A DNA stretch of 64,000 bases from JBHGBM01 sp041946965 (GCA_041946965.1 JBHGBM010000007.1:37701-101700); one strand, 5' to 3'. Positions 1 to 8,906 are shown, numbered from the stretch's first letter. The notes: generated from the letters alone by a model not told the origin. Numbers and translations: made by a program.

Positions 1-1
1 C

Positions 2-1108
2 GGGACGGCGGCGGTAGTGCTCGAAGCCGCCGCGCAGCGCGAGGCTGGCGTGGAAGTGGCCCCCGCCGAACTGCGCTCGCTGCCGCAGGTGCTGCGGTCC
101 ACCGCGCGCCTGACCAACGACGAGAACCACACCTGGCGCGTGGGCGCCATCACGGAAGGCCGCATCGTCATGGTGCTGGCGAATCCGGGCGACCCGGTCC
201 GCGAGGGACAGGTCATGGCGCGGATGCACAGCCATGATATTCACGAAGCCCGCGCCGAGTACCGCAAGGCCGTGGCGCGCCTCGCCGAGGCGAAATCCGG
301 CCACGATTTCGCCGAGCGCGCCCGCGATCGCGCGCGGCGGCTCCTGGAGCTGAAGGCCGCCTCGCAAGAGCAGGTGGAGCATGCCGAAACGGCGCTGCGC
401 AGCGCGCAGTCCGCCGTGGCCAGCGCCCAGGTCGAGGTGGAGCGTACGCGCGCGCACCTGGTCGAATTCCTCGGGATTGCGGCGGACCCCGTGGACCACA
501 ACAGTCCCACGCACCGCGACGAGGACGACTACATCCCGGTGCGCGCTCCGGCCTCCGGCGTGGTACTCACGCGCAACATCACCCCGGGCACCGTGGTCAC
601 GCCCGCCAACGACCTGTTCGTTGTCAGCGATCTCTCGCGCCTGTGGGCCCTCGCCGAGGTCACCGAGGAGTCTCTGCCGAAGCTGCGCCAGGGCATGCCG
701 GTGCGCATCTACGTGCAGGCCTACGGGCAGCGCGCATTCCCGGGGCGCATCGGGAAGGTGGGCGAATCGCTCGACCCCGCCACCCGCACCGTGAAGGTCC
801 GGGTCGATACCCCCAACCCGGATGGCCGGCTGAAGCCCGAGATGTACGCCTCCACCGAGATGGACCTGGGCAGCTCGGAGCGCGCCGTCTTCGTGCCGGA
901 GGAAGCCGTGCAGGAGGTGCGCGGGCAGACTTCGGTGTTCGTGCGCAAGGCGCCGAACCGGTTTGAGGTGCGTCCGGTCCGGACAGGGCGGTCTCTTAGC
1001 GGCGCGGTGGAGATTGTCAACGGCGTCGCCGGCGGCGAGCCGGTGGCGGTGCGCGGCGCGTTCATTCTGAAGTCGGAATTCCTGAAGGCTTCCATGGCGG
1101 AAGAATAA
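2..1108 (+). CDS. czcB: heavy-metal RND efflux periplasmic adaptor (membrane fusion protein), 5'-partial
   Basis: Periplasmic adaptor that links an inner-membrane RND pump to an outer-membrane channel for metal-cation export. The frame is open to the window edge, so the true start and signal sequence lie upstream; the first in-frame start seen is GTG at 17, giving 363 residues. Counting from there, a lipoyl-like half (GRIVMVLANPGDPVREGQ, about 48-65) is followed by a long charged, Ala-rich helical hairpin (about 76-150). The second lipoyl half (VRAPASGVVL, about 173-182), a beta-barrel region and a C-terminal membrane-proximal domain ending near VRGAFILKSEF come next. This order is standard for CzcB/CusB-type adaptors. 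The stop is two bases before the pump start, so the two are co-transcribed. An outer-membrane factor gene probably lies upstream outside the window. Metal specificity cannot be read here. Confidence 0.9.
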   Translation, partial: GTAAVVLEAAAQREAGVEVAPAELRSLPQVLRSTARLTNDENHTWRVGAITEGRIVMVLANPGDPVREGQVMARMHSHDIHEARAEYRKAVARLAEAKSGHDFAERARDRARRLLELKAASQEQVEHAETALRSAQSAVASAQVEVERTRAHLVEFLGIAADPVDHNSPTHRDEDDYIPVRAPASGVVLTRNITPGTVVTPANDLFVVSDLSRLWALAEVTEESLPKLRQGMPVRIYVQAYGQRAFPGRIGKVGESLDPATRTVKVRVDTPNPDGRLKPEMYASTEMDLGSSERAVFVPEEAVQEVRGQTSVFVRKAPNRFEVRPVRTGRSLSGAVEIVNGVAGGEPVAVRGAFILKSEFLKASMAEE

Positions 1109-1110
1109 CC

Positions 1111-4100
1111 ATGCTGCTGCGGCGCATCATCGACTTTCACCTGGAGCACCGTTGGTTCGTGCTGATCGGCGTTTTTGCCATTGTTGTTGCGGGCGTGTGG
1201 GCCATGCTGCGCGTGCCTATCGATGCCTTTCCGGACCTGACCAACAACCAGGTTGTGGTGGTCACCGAGTGCCCCGGCATGCCGCCCTCGGAGGTGGAAC
1301 AACTGGTCACGTTCCCGCTCGAAACCTCGCTTATGGGCATTCCGGATACCCAGGGCATACGGTCCACCTCCAAGCTGGGGCTGTCCCTCATCACCGTGGC
1401 GTTCGCCGACTCCGTGAACACGTACTTCGCGCGGCAACTGGTGAACGAGCGTTTGCAGGAGGCGCGCTCGCGGCTGCCCGAAGGCCTGGACCCGTCGCTC
1501 GGCCCGGTGGCCACGGCGTTCGGCGAAGTCTACCAGTACACGCTGGAGGGCGCCGGCTACTCCGCCATGGACCTGAAGACCCTTCACGAATGGCAGATCA
1601 AGAATCAGCTCCGCACGGTGCCGGGCGTGAACGAGATCAACACGTGGGGCGGGGAGACGCGGCAGATTCAGGTCGAGGTGGAGCCCGCGCGTCTGCGGGC
1701 GTACGGGCTGACGCTGCGCGACGTGTGGGAGCGCGTGCGGGAGAACAACGCAAACTTCGGCGGCGGCTTCATCGAGCACTCCTCCGAGCAGTACAACGTG
1801 GTGGGCGCCGGGCGCGCCCGCGGACCCCAGGACCTGGAGCAGGTGGTGCTGGTCTCGCGCGCCGGCACGCCCGTCACGTTGCGCGACGTGGCGCGCGTCA
1901 GCGTGAGCGCCATGCCGCGTCAGGGCGCCGTGCTGCGCGACGGCAAGGGCGAGACGGTCTCCGGCATGGTGATCATGCTCAAGGGCGAGAACGGCAAGAA
2001 CGTCATCGCACGCGTGAAGGCGCGGCTGGCGCGGCTGACCCTGCCGCCCGGCGTGCGCATCTCGGGATTTTACGACCAGTCCGAGGTTATAGACCGCACC
2101 ATACGCACGGTGCGCAACAACCTGGTGGAGGGCGGCGCGCTGGTGATGGCCGTGCTCTTCCTCTTCCTGGGAAACATCAAGGCCGCGCTGATCGTGGCGG
2201 CGGTGATCCCGCTTTCGATGCTGGTGGCGTTCCTCGGGATGGAGGCATTTGGAATCAGCGCCAACCTGATGAGCCTGGGCGCAATCGACTTCGGCATGAT
2301 CGTGGACGGCGCCGTGGTGATGATGGAGAACTCCATGCGCCGCCTCCAGCGCGAGCCGGGGGAGAAGGACTTCTATCCCATCGAGCGCGTGCGCGAATCG
2401 GCCCACGAGGTGGCGCGTCCCATCGTTTTCGCGGTCGCGATCATCATTGCCGTCTACATGCCCATTTTCTTCCTGGAGGGGCTGGAGGGGCGCATGTTCC
2501 GGCCCATGGCGATCACGGTGTGCTCGGCGCTGCTGGGAGCGCTGATCTTCGCCCTGACGGTGGTGCCCGCGGCGACCGCGGTGCACTTCAAGGGCGGCGT
2601 GAAGGAGCACAAGGACCGCTGGTTCCAGGCCGTCCGCGGCCGCTACCTGGATGCGCTGGATGCCTTGCTGCGGCGCCGCATCGCGACGGTGACGGCGGCG
2701 GCGCTGGTTGTGATTGCCGCCATAGGCTCGCTGGCGTTCATCGGCACGGAGTTCATGCCGCGGCTCGACGAAGGCTCCATCCTGGTGGAGACGCGTAAGC
2801 TGCCGGGGATCGCCTTGAGCCAATCCGTGGCCATCAGCAACCGCATCGAGAAAACCATCCGCTCGTTCCCCGAAGTCAGCGGCGTGGTGACGAAGATCGG
2901 CCGGCCGGACCTGGCCACCGAAGCCATGGGGGTGAACCAGGGCGATGTCTACGTGCTGCTGAAGCCCCGCGCGGAGTGGAAGGCCCGCTCGAAAGAGGAG
3001 CTGATCTCGAGCCTTGCCGCGGCGCTCGAGAAGATCCCGGGCGTCTCCTACAACTTCACGCAGCCCATGGCCATGCGGCTCGACGAAGTGGTTTCGGGCA
3101 TCAAGGCGGATGTCGCGCTGAAGATCTACGGCGAGGACTCGCGCGTGCTGGAGCAGAAGGCCGAGCAGGCGCTGCGGCTGATTTCCGGCGTGCGCGGCGC
3201 CGCCGACGCGCAAATGGAGATTCTGAGCGGCGTGGGCGAACTGCGGGTGGACGTGGACCGCAAGGAGCTGGCGCGCTACGGGCTGAACGTGCAGGACGTG
3301 CGCGAGCTGATCGAAACCGCCATCGGCGGGCGGTACGTCTCGGATCTGCTCGAAGGGCAGCGGCGCTTCGCCATCGTGCTGCGGCTGCCGGAGAACTACC
3401 GCCGCGACGTGGACGCGGTTCGCGAGTTGACCCTCTCCGCGCCTGCCGGAGAGCGCGTGCGGCTCGGACAGGTGGCCAGGGTGGAAGCCGCGCGCGGGCC
3501 GGAGGTGATCTCGCGCGAGGGCGGGCAGCGGCGCATCGTGGTGCAGTGCAACGTGCGCGGGCGCGATATCGGCGGCTTCGTCGCCGAAGCGGAGCGGAAG
3601 ATCGAGCGCGGGCTCGAACTGCCGCCGGGCTACGCGGTGGATTGGGGCGGGCAGTTCGAAAACCAGCAGCGCGCCGCGCGGCGCCTCATGATCGTGCTGC
3701 CGGCGGCCATCCTGATCATCTTCGGGCTGCTGTTCGCGACCTTCGACTCCGTGCCGCAGGCGCTGCTGATTCTGCTCAACGTACCCTTCGCGCTGGTGGG
3801 AGGGATCGCGGCGCTGTGGCTGCGCGGGCTGAACCTGAACCTCTCGGCTTCGGTCGGGTTCATCGCGCTGTTCGGCGTGGCGGTGCTGAACGGCATCGTG
3901 CTGGTGAGCCAGATCAACGGGCTGCGGGCGGCCGGCATGGACTGCCGCGAAGCCGTGCTGGAGGGCGCGGGAGTGCGCCTGCGTCCGGTGCTGATGACGG
4001 CGCTGGTGGCGAGCCTCGGCTTCGTCCCCATGGCGCTCGCCACTTCGGCCGGCGCGGAAGTGCAACGCCCGCTGGCCACGGTGGTGATCGGCGGCCTGGT

Positions 4101-4194
4101 GACCTCAACGCTGCTGACGCTGCTGGTGCTGCCGGTGGTGTACCCCTGGTTCTGCCCGAAGCAGGACAAGGCGCGGGAGCTGACGGTGGCGTAG
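1111..4194 (+). CDS. czcA: CzcA-like heavy-metal efflux RND transporter
   Basis: Inner-membrane proton-driven metal-cation exporter of the RND superfamily, 1027 residues, close to the roughly 1030-1060 usual for the HME family. It has one N-terminal TM segment (about 13-32), a large periplasmic loop, a TM bundle, a second periplasmic loop and a final TM bundle ending near 1015. The proton-relay motif DFGMIVDGAVVMMEN in the fourth TM segment (about residues 393-407) is the form typical of divalent-cation (Zn/Co/Ni) CzcA pumps rather than Cu/Ag CusA, so a divalent cation is the likelier substrate (inference). It starts with ATG two bases after the adaptor stop and is translationally close-coupled to it. 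It carries no frameshift. A long antisense reading frame across it is a GC-rich shadow. Confidence 0.95.
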   Translation: MLLRRIIDFHLEHRWFVLIGVFAIVVAGVWAMLRVPIDAFPDLTNNQVVVVTECPGMPPSEVEQLVTFPLETSLMGIPDTQGIRSTSKLGLSLITVAFADSVNTYFARQLVNERLQEARSRLPEGLDPSLGPVATAFGEVYQYTLEGAGYSAMDLKTLHEWQIKNQLRTVPGVNEINTWGGETRQIQVEVEPARLRAYGLTLRDVWERVRENNANFGGGFIEHSSEQYNVVGAGRARGPQDLEQVVLVSRAGTPVTLRDVARVSVSAMPRQGAVLRDGKGETVSGMVIMLKGENGKNVIARVKARLARLTLPPGVRISGFYDQSEVIDRTIRTVRNNLVEGGALVMAVLFLFLGNIKAALIVAAVIPLSMLVAFLGMEAFGISANLMSLGAIDFGMIVDGAVVMMENSMRRLQREPGEKDFYPIERVRESAHEVARPIVFAVAIIIAVYMPIFFLEGLEGRMFRPMAITVCSALLGALIFALTVVPAATAVHFKGGVKEHKDRWFQAVRGRYLDALDALLRRRIATVTAAALVVIAAIGSLAFIGTEFMPRLDEGSILVETRKLPGIALSQSVAISNRIEKTIRSFPEVSGVVTKIGRPDLATEAMGVNQGDVYVLLKPRAEWKARSKEELISSLAAALEKIPGVSYNFTQPMAMRLDEVVSGIKADVALKIYGEDSRVLEQKAEQALRLISGVRGAADAQMEILSGVGELRVDVDRKELARYGLNVQDVRELIETAIGGRYVSDLLEGQRRFAIVLRLPENYRRDVDAVRELTLSAPAGERVRLGQVARVEAARGPEVISREGGQRRIVVQCNVRGRDIGGFVAEAERKIERGLELPPGYAVDWGGQFENQQRAARRLMIVLPAAILIIFGLLFATFDSVPQALLILLNVPFALVGGIAALWLRGLNLNLSASVGFIALFGVAVLNGIVLVSQINGLRAAGMDCREAVLEGAGVRLRPVLMTALVASLGFVPMALATSAGAEVQRPLATVVIGGLVTSTLLTLLVLPVVYPWFCPKQDKARELTVA

Positions 4195-4197
4195 GGC

Positions 4198-4226
4198 TTG
4201 CGGCTCGAACAGAAGTGTTCGATAAT
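4198..4226 (+). promoter_or_regulatory. probable hicAB promoter, leaderless
   Basis: TTGCGG at 4198-4203 and GATAAT at 4221-4226 are separated by exactly 17 bases, a good sigma-70 type arrangement. The expected transcription start is about 4233, which is the first base of the hicA GTG codon, and no Shine-Dalgarno sequence lies between. This suggests a leaderless hicAB transcript that starts just after the efflux operon. Confidence 0.55.
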
Positions 4227-4232
4227 TCTGAA

Positions 4233-4445
4233 GTGAGAGGCAGCGAGTTCCTCCGCAAGGTCAAGGCCTTCGCAAGGCGAAATGACCTTACGGTTCACTG
4301 GGTTCCGGAGCGCGGGTCGGGTAGCCACGGCACTCTCTACCTCGGGCGCCGTTTTACTGTGGTGAAGGATCCGAAAAAGGAACTCGGCCCTGGTTTGTTG
4401 TCCGACATGTTGAAGCAACTCGGCATTCGCAAGGAGGACCTGTAA
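4233..4445 (+). CDS. hicA: HicA-family toxin (mRNA interferase)
   Basis: Small ribosome-independent mRNA-cleaving toxin of the HicAB type II toxin-antitoxin system, 70 residues, normal for HicA. The double-stranded-RNA-binding-like fold is recognisable. It opens with a GSEFLRKVKAFARRN helix, has the conserved SHGTLYLG strand whose histidine is the catalytic residue in the family, then VKDPKKELGPGLLSDMLKQ and the typical ending LGIRKEDL. GTG at 4233 is chosen because it gives the family length and fits the promoter just upstream. The toxin gene comes first, as is usual for hicAB, and its TAA overlaps the antitoxin ATG by one base (TAATG). The reading frame also runs open far upstream through the pump gene, which is a shadow. 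Confidence 0.85.
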   Translation: MRGSEFLRKVKAFARRNDLTVHWVPERGSGSHGTLYLGRRFTVVKDPKKELGPGLLSDMLKQLGIRKEDL

Positions 4446-4882
4446 TGTTCACCGCCACCTATCCGGCCACCTTCATCCGCGAGGAGAACGGGAAGGGCTT
4501 CCATGTCCGGTTTCCTGATCTTCCGGAAGCTCTCACGGGTGGTGCGGACCTCGACGACACGCTGATTCAGGCAGCCGACTGCCTGGCGGAAGCGATTGCG
4601 GGACGGATCGTCCGGGGGGACCCGATTCCGCACCCTTCGAGGCTGAAGCGAGGACAGCATCCCGTCGGCGTCCCCCTGTACCTGGCACCGAAGCTTGCTC
4701 TCTATGTGGCGTTGCGCGAGGGCGGCGTGCCAAATACCGAGTTGGCGAGACGCCTGGGAGTAAGTGAGACCGTCGTGCGCCGCATGCTTGACCCGAAGCA
4801 CAATACGAAGCCCGAAAAGATTCAGAAGGCGTTGGCCGCGCTCGGCAAGCGCATCGTTGTTACCTTTGAAGACGCGGCGTAG
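4445..4882 (+). CDS. hicB: HicB-family antitoxin with C-terminal helix-turn-helix
   Basis: Antitoxin that neutralises HicA and usually autorepresses the operon, 145 residues. The N-terminal partial RNase-H-like HicB fold is clear: YPATFIREENGKGFHVRFPD, then a Thr/Ala-rich helix (DDTLIQAADCLAEAIAGRI), about residues 1-65. A helix-turn-helix region follows (TELARRLGVSETVVRRML, about 99-116). The combination of HicB fold and HTH supports DNA binding at its own promoter. Its ATG overlaps the hicA stop, giving tight translational coupling. A 70-base spacer without further genes separates it from trmFO. The pair sits between an efflux operon and housekeeping genes. Confidence 0.88.
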   Translation: MFTATYPATFIREENGKGFHVRFPDLPEALTGGADLDDTLIQAADCLAEAIAGRIVRGDPIPHPSRLKRGQHPVGVPLYLAPKLALYVALREGGVPNTELARRLGVSETVVRRMLDPKHNTKPEKIQKALAALGKRIVVTFEDAA

Positions 4883-4952
4883 GCGTTCGCATTATCTCAG
4901 CCCGAATCTGAGCCGCCCGCGCGCGGCGGGCGGTCCGCTATCCTGGTAGCAG

Positions 4953-6275
4953 ATGGCCCCGATTCACGTGCTCGGCGGGGGGCTGGCGGGTTCGGAGGCG
5001 GCTTGGCAGATCGCCCGCCGCGGGCTGCGCGTGGCGCTCCACGAGATGCGGCCCGGACGCGGCACCGAAGCCCACCGCACCGGCAGCCTGGCCGAGCTGG
5101 TCTGTAGCAATTCGCTGAAGAGCGAGCAGGAAGCGAGCGCTCCCTGGCTGCTCAAGGAGGAATTGCGCCGGCTCGGGTCGCTGCTGCTGCGGGTCGCCGC
5201 CGAGACTCGCGTTCCCGGCGGGCACGCGCTCACTGTCGATCGAGAGGCGTTCGCGGCGGCTGTAACCGCCGCGCTCGAAGCGGAACCGCTCATCGAGATC
5301 CGGCGCGAGGAGGTCACGTCGGTGCCGTCGGAAGGCATTGTGGTCATCGCCACAGGGCCGCTAACCAGCGAAGCGCTGGCCGAAGACATTGCGCGGCTCA
5401 CCGGTTCCGGCCGCCTCTACTTCTACGACGCCATCAGCCCGGTGGTAGCCGCCGATTCCGTGGACAGCTCCGTTGCCTTTCGCGCCTCGCGCTATGACAA
5501 GTCGCTCGACTCCAGCGGCGATTACCTCAATTGTCCCTTCGACCGCGCGCAGTACGAAGCCTTCGTCGACGCGCTGCTCGGGGCCGAATCCGCGCCGGTG
5601 CACATCGGCGCCGACCAGCCCTGCTTCTTCGAGGGCTGTCTGCCCATCGAGGAACTCGCCCGCCGCGGCCGCGACACGCTGCGTTTCGGCCCCATGAAAC
5701 CCATGGGGCTGGCGGACCCGCGCACCGGGCGGCGTCCGTGGGCCGTGGTGCAACTGCGGCAGGAAAACCTGCGCGCCGACAGTTACAACCTGGTCGGGTT
5801 CCAGAACCACATGCGATTCGCCGAGCAGGCGCGCGTGCTGCGGATGATCCCCGGCCTGGAACACGCCGAGTTTCTGCGCTACGGCCAGATCCATCGCAAC
5901 ACCTACATCAACGCTCCGGCGCTGCTCACCGCCACGCTGCAACTGCGCGCCCGGCCCACGGCGCTGTTCGCGGGCCAGATCTCCGGGGTGGAGGGCTACG
6001 TGGAAGCCATCGCCACGGGCCTGATGGCGGGCCGCCATGCCGCCGCGCTGGCCGGGGGCGCCGAGCCGCGTCCCTTCCCGCCGGAAACCGCGCTCGGCTC
6101 GCTGTGCCGTTACATCTCCGGCGCGGATCCGCGCCACTACCAGCCCGCCAACATCACCTTCGACCTGCTGCCGCGGCTCGACGATGCCGCCAGCCAGCGG
6201 TTGCGGCATGATAAGAAAGCGCGCCGCGCCGAAGTGTGCCGGCGGGCGCTCGAAAGCCTGGCCGCTTATGTCTGA
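4953..6275 (+). CDS. trmFO: methylenetetrahydrofolate-tRNA-(uracil-5-)-methyltransferase TrmFO
   Basis: Flavoenzyme that makes 5-methyluridine at tRNA position 54 using methylene-THF and FADH2, in place of SAM-dependent TrmA. It has 440 residues, the normal size. The FAD-binding glycine motif is VLGGGLAGSEAAWQIARRG near residue 6. CSNSLKSE (Cys51) and CFFEGCLPIEELARRG (Cys224, Cys229) are hallmark motifs, with the cysteine of FFEGC corresponding to the catalytic one in the Bacillus enzyme. FGPMKPMGL and the late QISGVEGYVEAIATGLMAG flavin motif are also present. The gene overlaps xerC by 8 bases, the trmFO-xerC order seen in several phyla. A TATCCT hexamer at 4939-4944, eight bases before the ATG, may be a leaderless -10 element. 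Confidence 0.96.
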   Translation: MAPIHVLGGGLAGSEAAWQIARRGLRVALHEMRPGRGTEAHRTGSLAELVCSNSLKSEQEASAPWLLKEELRRLGSLLLRVAAETRVPGGHALTVDREAFAAAVTAALEAEPLIEIRREEVTSVPSEGIVVIATGPLTSEALAEDIARLTGSGRLYFYDAISPVVAADSVDSSVAFRASRYDKSLDSSGDYLNCPFDRAQYEAFVDALLGAESAPVHIGADQPCFFEGCLPIEELARRGRDTLRFGPMKPMGLADPRTGRRPWAVVQLRQENLRADSYNLVGFQNHMRFAEQARVLRMIPGLEHAEFLRYGQIHRNTYINAPALLTATLQLRARPTALFAGQISGVEGYVEAIATGLMAGRHAAALAGGAEPRPFPPETALGSLCRYISGADPRHYQPANITFDLLPRLDDAASQRLRHDKKARRAEVCRRALESLAAYV

Positions 6276-7167
6276 GCTGAGTGCGCAGGTCTGCCGCTAT
6301 CTCGACGAACTGGCGCGCCGCAACGTCTCGGCGCATACGCTCCGGGCTTACGGATCGGACCTCGACCAGTTCGTCGCCTATTTCTCTCCCGAAGACGCCG
6401 AACCGCCCGCGCCGCGCGCGTTCGAGGTGCTGCATCTGCGGGAGTGGCTGGCCGATCTTTACAGCCGCGGCCTGGACGCCATCAGCATCCGGCGCAAGCT
6501 CTCCGCGGTGCGCGGCCTGTTTCGTTCCATGGCGCGGGCCGGCGTGATCGAAAACAATCCCGCGCGCCTGGTGCGCACGCCCAAGGCCCCGAAGCGCCTG
6601 CCCGCCGTGATGTCCGCCGAGCAGATGAACGAGTTGCTCGATGGCGTGGCGGCAGGCAAGCTGGAGCGCCCGTACCCGGCGCGCGACCGCGCCATCTTCG
6701 AGCTGCTCTACGGCTGCGGATTGAGGGTGAGCGAACTGGCCGGACTGAACCTGGGCGATCTCGACCGGACCGAGCGCTGGCTGCGCGTGCGCGGAAAGGG
6801 CCGCAAGGAGCGCCAGGTGCCGTACGGAGCCAAAGCCTCCGAAGCGCTGGAGCGCTACTTGAGCGAGCGGCCGGTGCGGCCCGGGGAACCGGCCGTGTTC
6901 CTCAACCACCGCGGCACACGGCTCTCGGACCGCGGCGTGCGCGGCATCGTGAAACTGTACGCGCTGTCGCTGGCGGGCGACCCGGATCTGCACCCGCACA
7001 GCTTCCGGCACGCCTTCGCCACGCACCTGCTGAGCGACGGCGCGGACCTGCGTGCCATACAGGAACTGCTGGGGCATGCGCGGCTCTCCACCACGCAGAA
7101 GTACACCGCGCTGTCGCTCGCCGACCTCATGTCCGTCTACGATAAGGCGCATCCCAAAGCGCACTGA
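6268..7167 (+). CDS. xerC: tyrosine recombinase XerC/XerD type
   Basis: Site-specific tyrosine recombinase expected to resolve chromosome dimers at dif. It has 299 residues, typical of XerC/D. The N-terminal SAM-like core-binding domain occupies about 1-95 (LRAYGSDLDQFVAYF) and the catalytic domain about 110-290. All catalytic residues are present: Arg153 (GCGLRVSELAGL), Lys177 (RGKGRKERQ), His244 and Arg247 (HPHSFRHAFATHLL), His270 (LLGHARLSTTQ) and Tyr279. The ATG at 6268 overlaps the trmFO stop by 8 bases, so the two are translationally coupled. The position next to trmFO and the lack of mobile-element boundaries favour a housekeeping Xer over a phage integrase. XerC and XerD cannot be told apart by eye. 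Confidence 0.92.
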   Translation: MSELSAQVCRYLDELARRNVSAHTLRAYGSDLDQFVAYFSPEDAEPPAPRAFEVLHLREWLADLYSRGLDAISIRRKLSAVRGLFRSMARAGVIENNPARLVRTPKAPKRLPAVMSAEQMNELLDGVAAGKLERPYPARDRAIFELLYGCGLRVSELAGLNLGDLDRTERWLRVRGKGRKERQVPYGAKASEALERYLSERPVRPGEPAVFLNHRGTRLSDRGVRGIVKLYALSLAGDPDLHPHSFRHAFATHLLSDGADLRAIQELLGHARLSTTQKYTALSLADLMSVYDKAHPKAH

Positions 7168-7186
7168 AGCCGCGCGATCTCCTATC

Positions 7187-7408
7187 ATGGAAGAAATGCC
7201 GCTGTTCGCCCCTCCGGAACCGCGTCCCGCAACGCGCCGGCTCCCTGTTCTGGCCGCGGCCGCCGCCGTGTTTGCCGGTTCCGTCTGGTTGATGCTTTAC
7301 TTCATCCCGCAACCGCACACCCAGGCCGATTACCTGGTTACCGGCACACTGGGCACGCTGTTGGGTCTGGCGATCGTGTTCCTCGCGCTCCTCCGCGGAC
7401 GCCTGTAG
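7187..7408 (+). CDS. small membrane protein, unknown function
   Basis: A 73-residue protein of no recognised family. The N-terminus is short and Pro-rich (about 1-18). Two hydrophobic segments follow: LPVLAAAAAVFAGSVWLMLYF (about 19-39) and YLVTGTLGTLLGLAIVFLALL (about 49-69), joined by a short polar loop and ending in RGRL. This is the layout of a two-TM inner-membrane protein. It starts 19 bases after xerC on the same strand and could be the last gene of the trmFO-xerC unit. Its compact size and lack of homology make it hypothetical, but hydrophobic codon structure and start context favour a real gene. Confidence 0.6.
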   Translation: MEEMPLFAPPEPRPATRRLPVLAAAAAVFAGSVWLMLYFIPQPHTQADYLVTGTLGTLLGLAIVFLALLRGRL

Positions 7409-7424
7409 CGCAATACACGGCTCA

Positions 7425-8867
7425 TTACCCCGGCAGCGCGAACTTGTCGTCGGTGCGCTTCTGCCAGGCCTCGATCTGCCGCGTCAGGCGTTTCTGCACC
7501 GCGGCGTATTCGGGCTTGCCGAACACATTCCGCAGTTCCTGCGGGTCGCGATTATGGTCGAAGAGCAGAGACTGGTCGGTATCGTAGAGCACCAGCTTGT
7601 AGCCGTCGGGTGAAATCACGGCGCGCCCGTCGGGCCCTTCGCCGCTGTCTTTCACGTCGGCCTTCCACTCCAGGTTGACGTAGTTGCCGGGACGCGCGGC
7701 GCCGCCGAGCTGAGGAACCAGGCTTTGGCCGGGGAGTCCGGGGTTCCGCTTGCCGAGCAGTTCCAGCAGGGTAGGCACGAGATCGATGTGGCTCACCGGC
7801 TGCGCCACGTGGCGCGGCTTGAGCTGCCGGAAGGGCGCCCGCACCAGCAGCGGCACCCGCACGGATTCCTCGTACATCACCTGCTTATTCATCAGGCAAT
7901 GCGCGCCCATCATCTCGCCGTGGTCGGAGGTGAAGACCACCACCGTATTCTCCGCCTGGCCGGAGGCTTCCAGCGCCCAGAGAATCCGCCCCAGCGCCTG
8001 GTCCACCAGCGAACACAGGCCGGCGTAGTTGCGTGACTCGCGCTCCACCCTGGCGCGGTCCTGAGCATAGGGCATGATCTTGGCGCGGCGGCGCTGGTAC
8101 CAGGCGGGTTCGGGGCCCTGGGGCGTGCCGGGATAGTTCTTCAGGGGCGCCTCCTCGACACTATGGAGGTCGTTCAGCGCGCTCGAGAACGGCATGTGCG
8201 GCTCCAGGAAATTCACATAGAGCATCCACGGTTCGGCGCGGTGTTTCAGGATGAAGTTCGAGGCTTCATTGGCCAGGAACGAGGGTTTGGAATGCTCCAC
8301 GGGAAGTTTCGTCGCGAAGCTGCGTGGAAAATCGTTCTCCTCGTTCGGCTTGTAGCCCAGCCGCGTCAGAAACCCGGCATAGGCGCTGCGCGCGGCCCGG
8401 TCGCGCGCTTTCGAATAGTGGGAGCGGTAGCCGTCTTCGATGGCCTTCCACTCCTGGAAGCCGTGCTGCGCGAAGATCTCGTCGCCCAGGTGCCACTTGC
8501 CCATGTAGCCGGTGCGGTAGGCGGAATCGCCCAGCAGTTCCGGCATGGTTCTGGTCTCCGCCTTGAGCGGGATATTGTTGTTCACGCAGCCGCTCTGGTG
8601 GGGCCACAAGCCCGTCATCACGGAGGAGCGGCTCGGCGTGCAAACCGGCTGCGTGACGTAGGTGCGGTCGAAAACCACGGACTGCGCGGCCAGTTGGTTC
8701 ATCGAGGGAACGCGAAAGGCCGTGTTGCCGTAAGCCGCCATGCTGTCCGCCCGCTGCTCGTCGGTCCACAGGAACAGCAGATTGGGCTTGTCGCCCGATT
8801 TGCGGGCGCTCCGCAGCACGGCAGGAGCGCCGGCAAGACTTTGTATGGCTGCGCGTCGGGTCATCAT
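7425..8867 (-). CDS. formylglycine-type sulfatase, exported
   Basis: Alkaline-phosphatase-fold sulfatase that hydrolyses sulfate esters, 480 residues from ATG at 8867. A short twin-arginine-like leader (MMTRRAAIQSLAGAPAVL) implies export. The first metal-binding strand is NLLFLWTDEQ. The signature CTPSRSSVMTG carries Cys76, which must be converted to formylglycine by a sulfatase-modifying enzyme. YMGKWHLGD, FTSDHGEMMGAH and an AGLCSLVDQALGRIL helix complete the fold. Organic-sulfate substrate is unknown; the TDEQR strand resembles choline-sulfatase and arylsulfatase subfamilies. Upstream in-frame codons to 8960 lack a signal sequence and overlap the divergent promoter region, so the shorter start is preferred. 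It is transcribed divergently from the zinc-ribbon gene. Confidence 0.92.
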   Translation of the reverse strand: MMTRRAAIQSLAGAPAVLRSARKSGDKPNLLFLWTDEQRADSMAAYGNTAFRVPSMNQLAAQSVVFDRTYVTQPVCTPSRSSVMTGLWPHQSGCVNNNIPLKAETRTMPELLGDSAYRTGYMGKWHLGDEIFAQHGFQEWKAIEDGYRSHYSKARDRAARSAYAGFLTRLGYKPNEENDFPRSFATKLPVEHSKPSFLANEASNFILKHRAEPWMLYVNFLEPHMPFSSALNDLHSVEEAPLKNYPGTPQGPEPAWYQRRRAKIMPYAQDRARVERESRNYAGLCSLVDQALGRILWALEASGQAENTVVVFTSDHGEMMGAHCLMNKQVMYEESVRVPLLVRAPFRQLKPRHVAQPVSHIDLVPTLLELLGKRNPGLPGQSLVPQLGGAARPGNYVNLEWKADVKDSGEGPDGRAVISPDGYKLVLYDTDQSLLFDHNRDPQELRNVFGKPEYAAVQKRLTRQIEAWQKRTDDKFALPG

Positions 8868-8880
8868 GGCAGGGCATACA

Positions 8881-8906
8881 ATTATAACCCGCCGCCCTGA
8901 TACAAT
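8881..8906. promoter_or_regulatory. divergent -10 elements for sulfatase and zinc-ribbon gene
   Basis: On the minus strand, 8881-8886 reads TATAAT, a perfect -10 hexamer 13 bases before the sulfatase ATG at 8867. On the plus strand, TGATACAAT ends at 8906, giving an extended -10 for the zinc-ribbon gene, whose GGGAGG ribosome site and ATG at 8941 lie 30-40 bases downstream. The -35 boxes are not convincing on either strand. Confidence 0.45.

Noticed and set aside
721..4065. 1114-residue antisense frame over the RND pump gene
   Set aside because: It is His/Arg/Gln-rich with no family motifs and lies opposite an intact RND transporter; it is a shadow of GC-rich codon use.
6268..7167. Phage or island integrase
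   Set aside because: The gene overlaps trmFO, has standard Xer length and no attachment-site repeats or tRNA nearby, so a housekeeping Xer is likelier.
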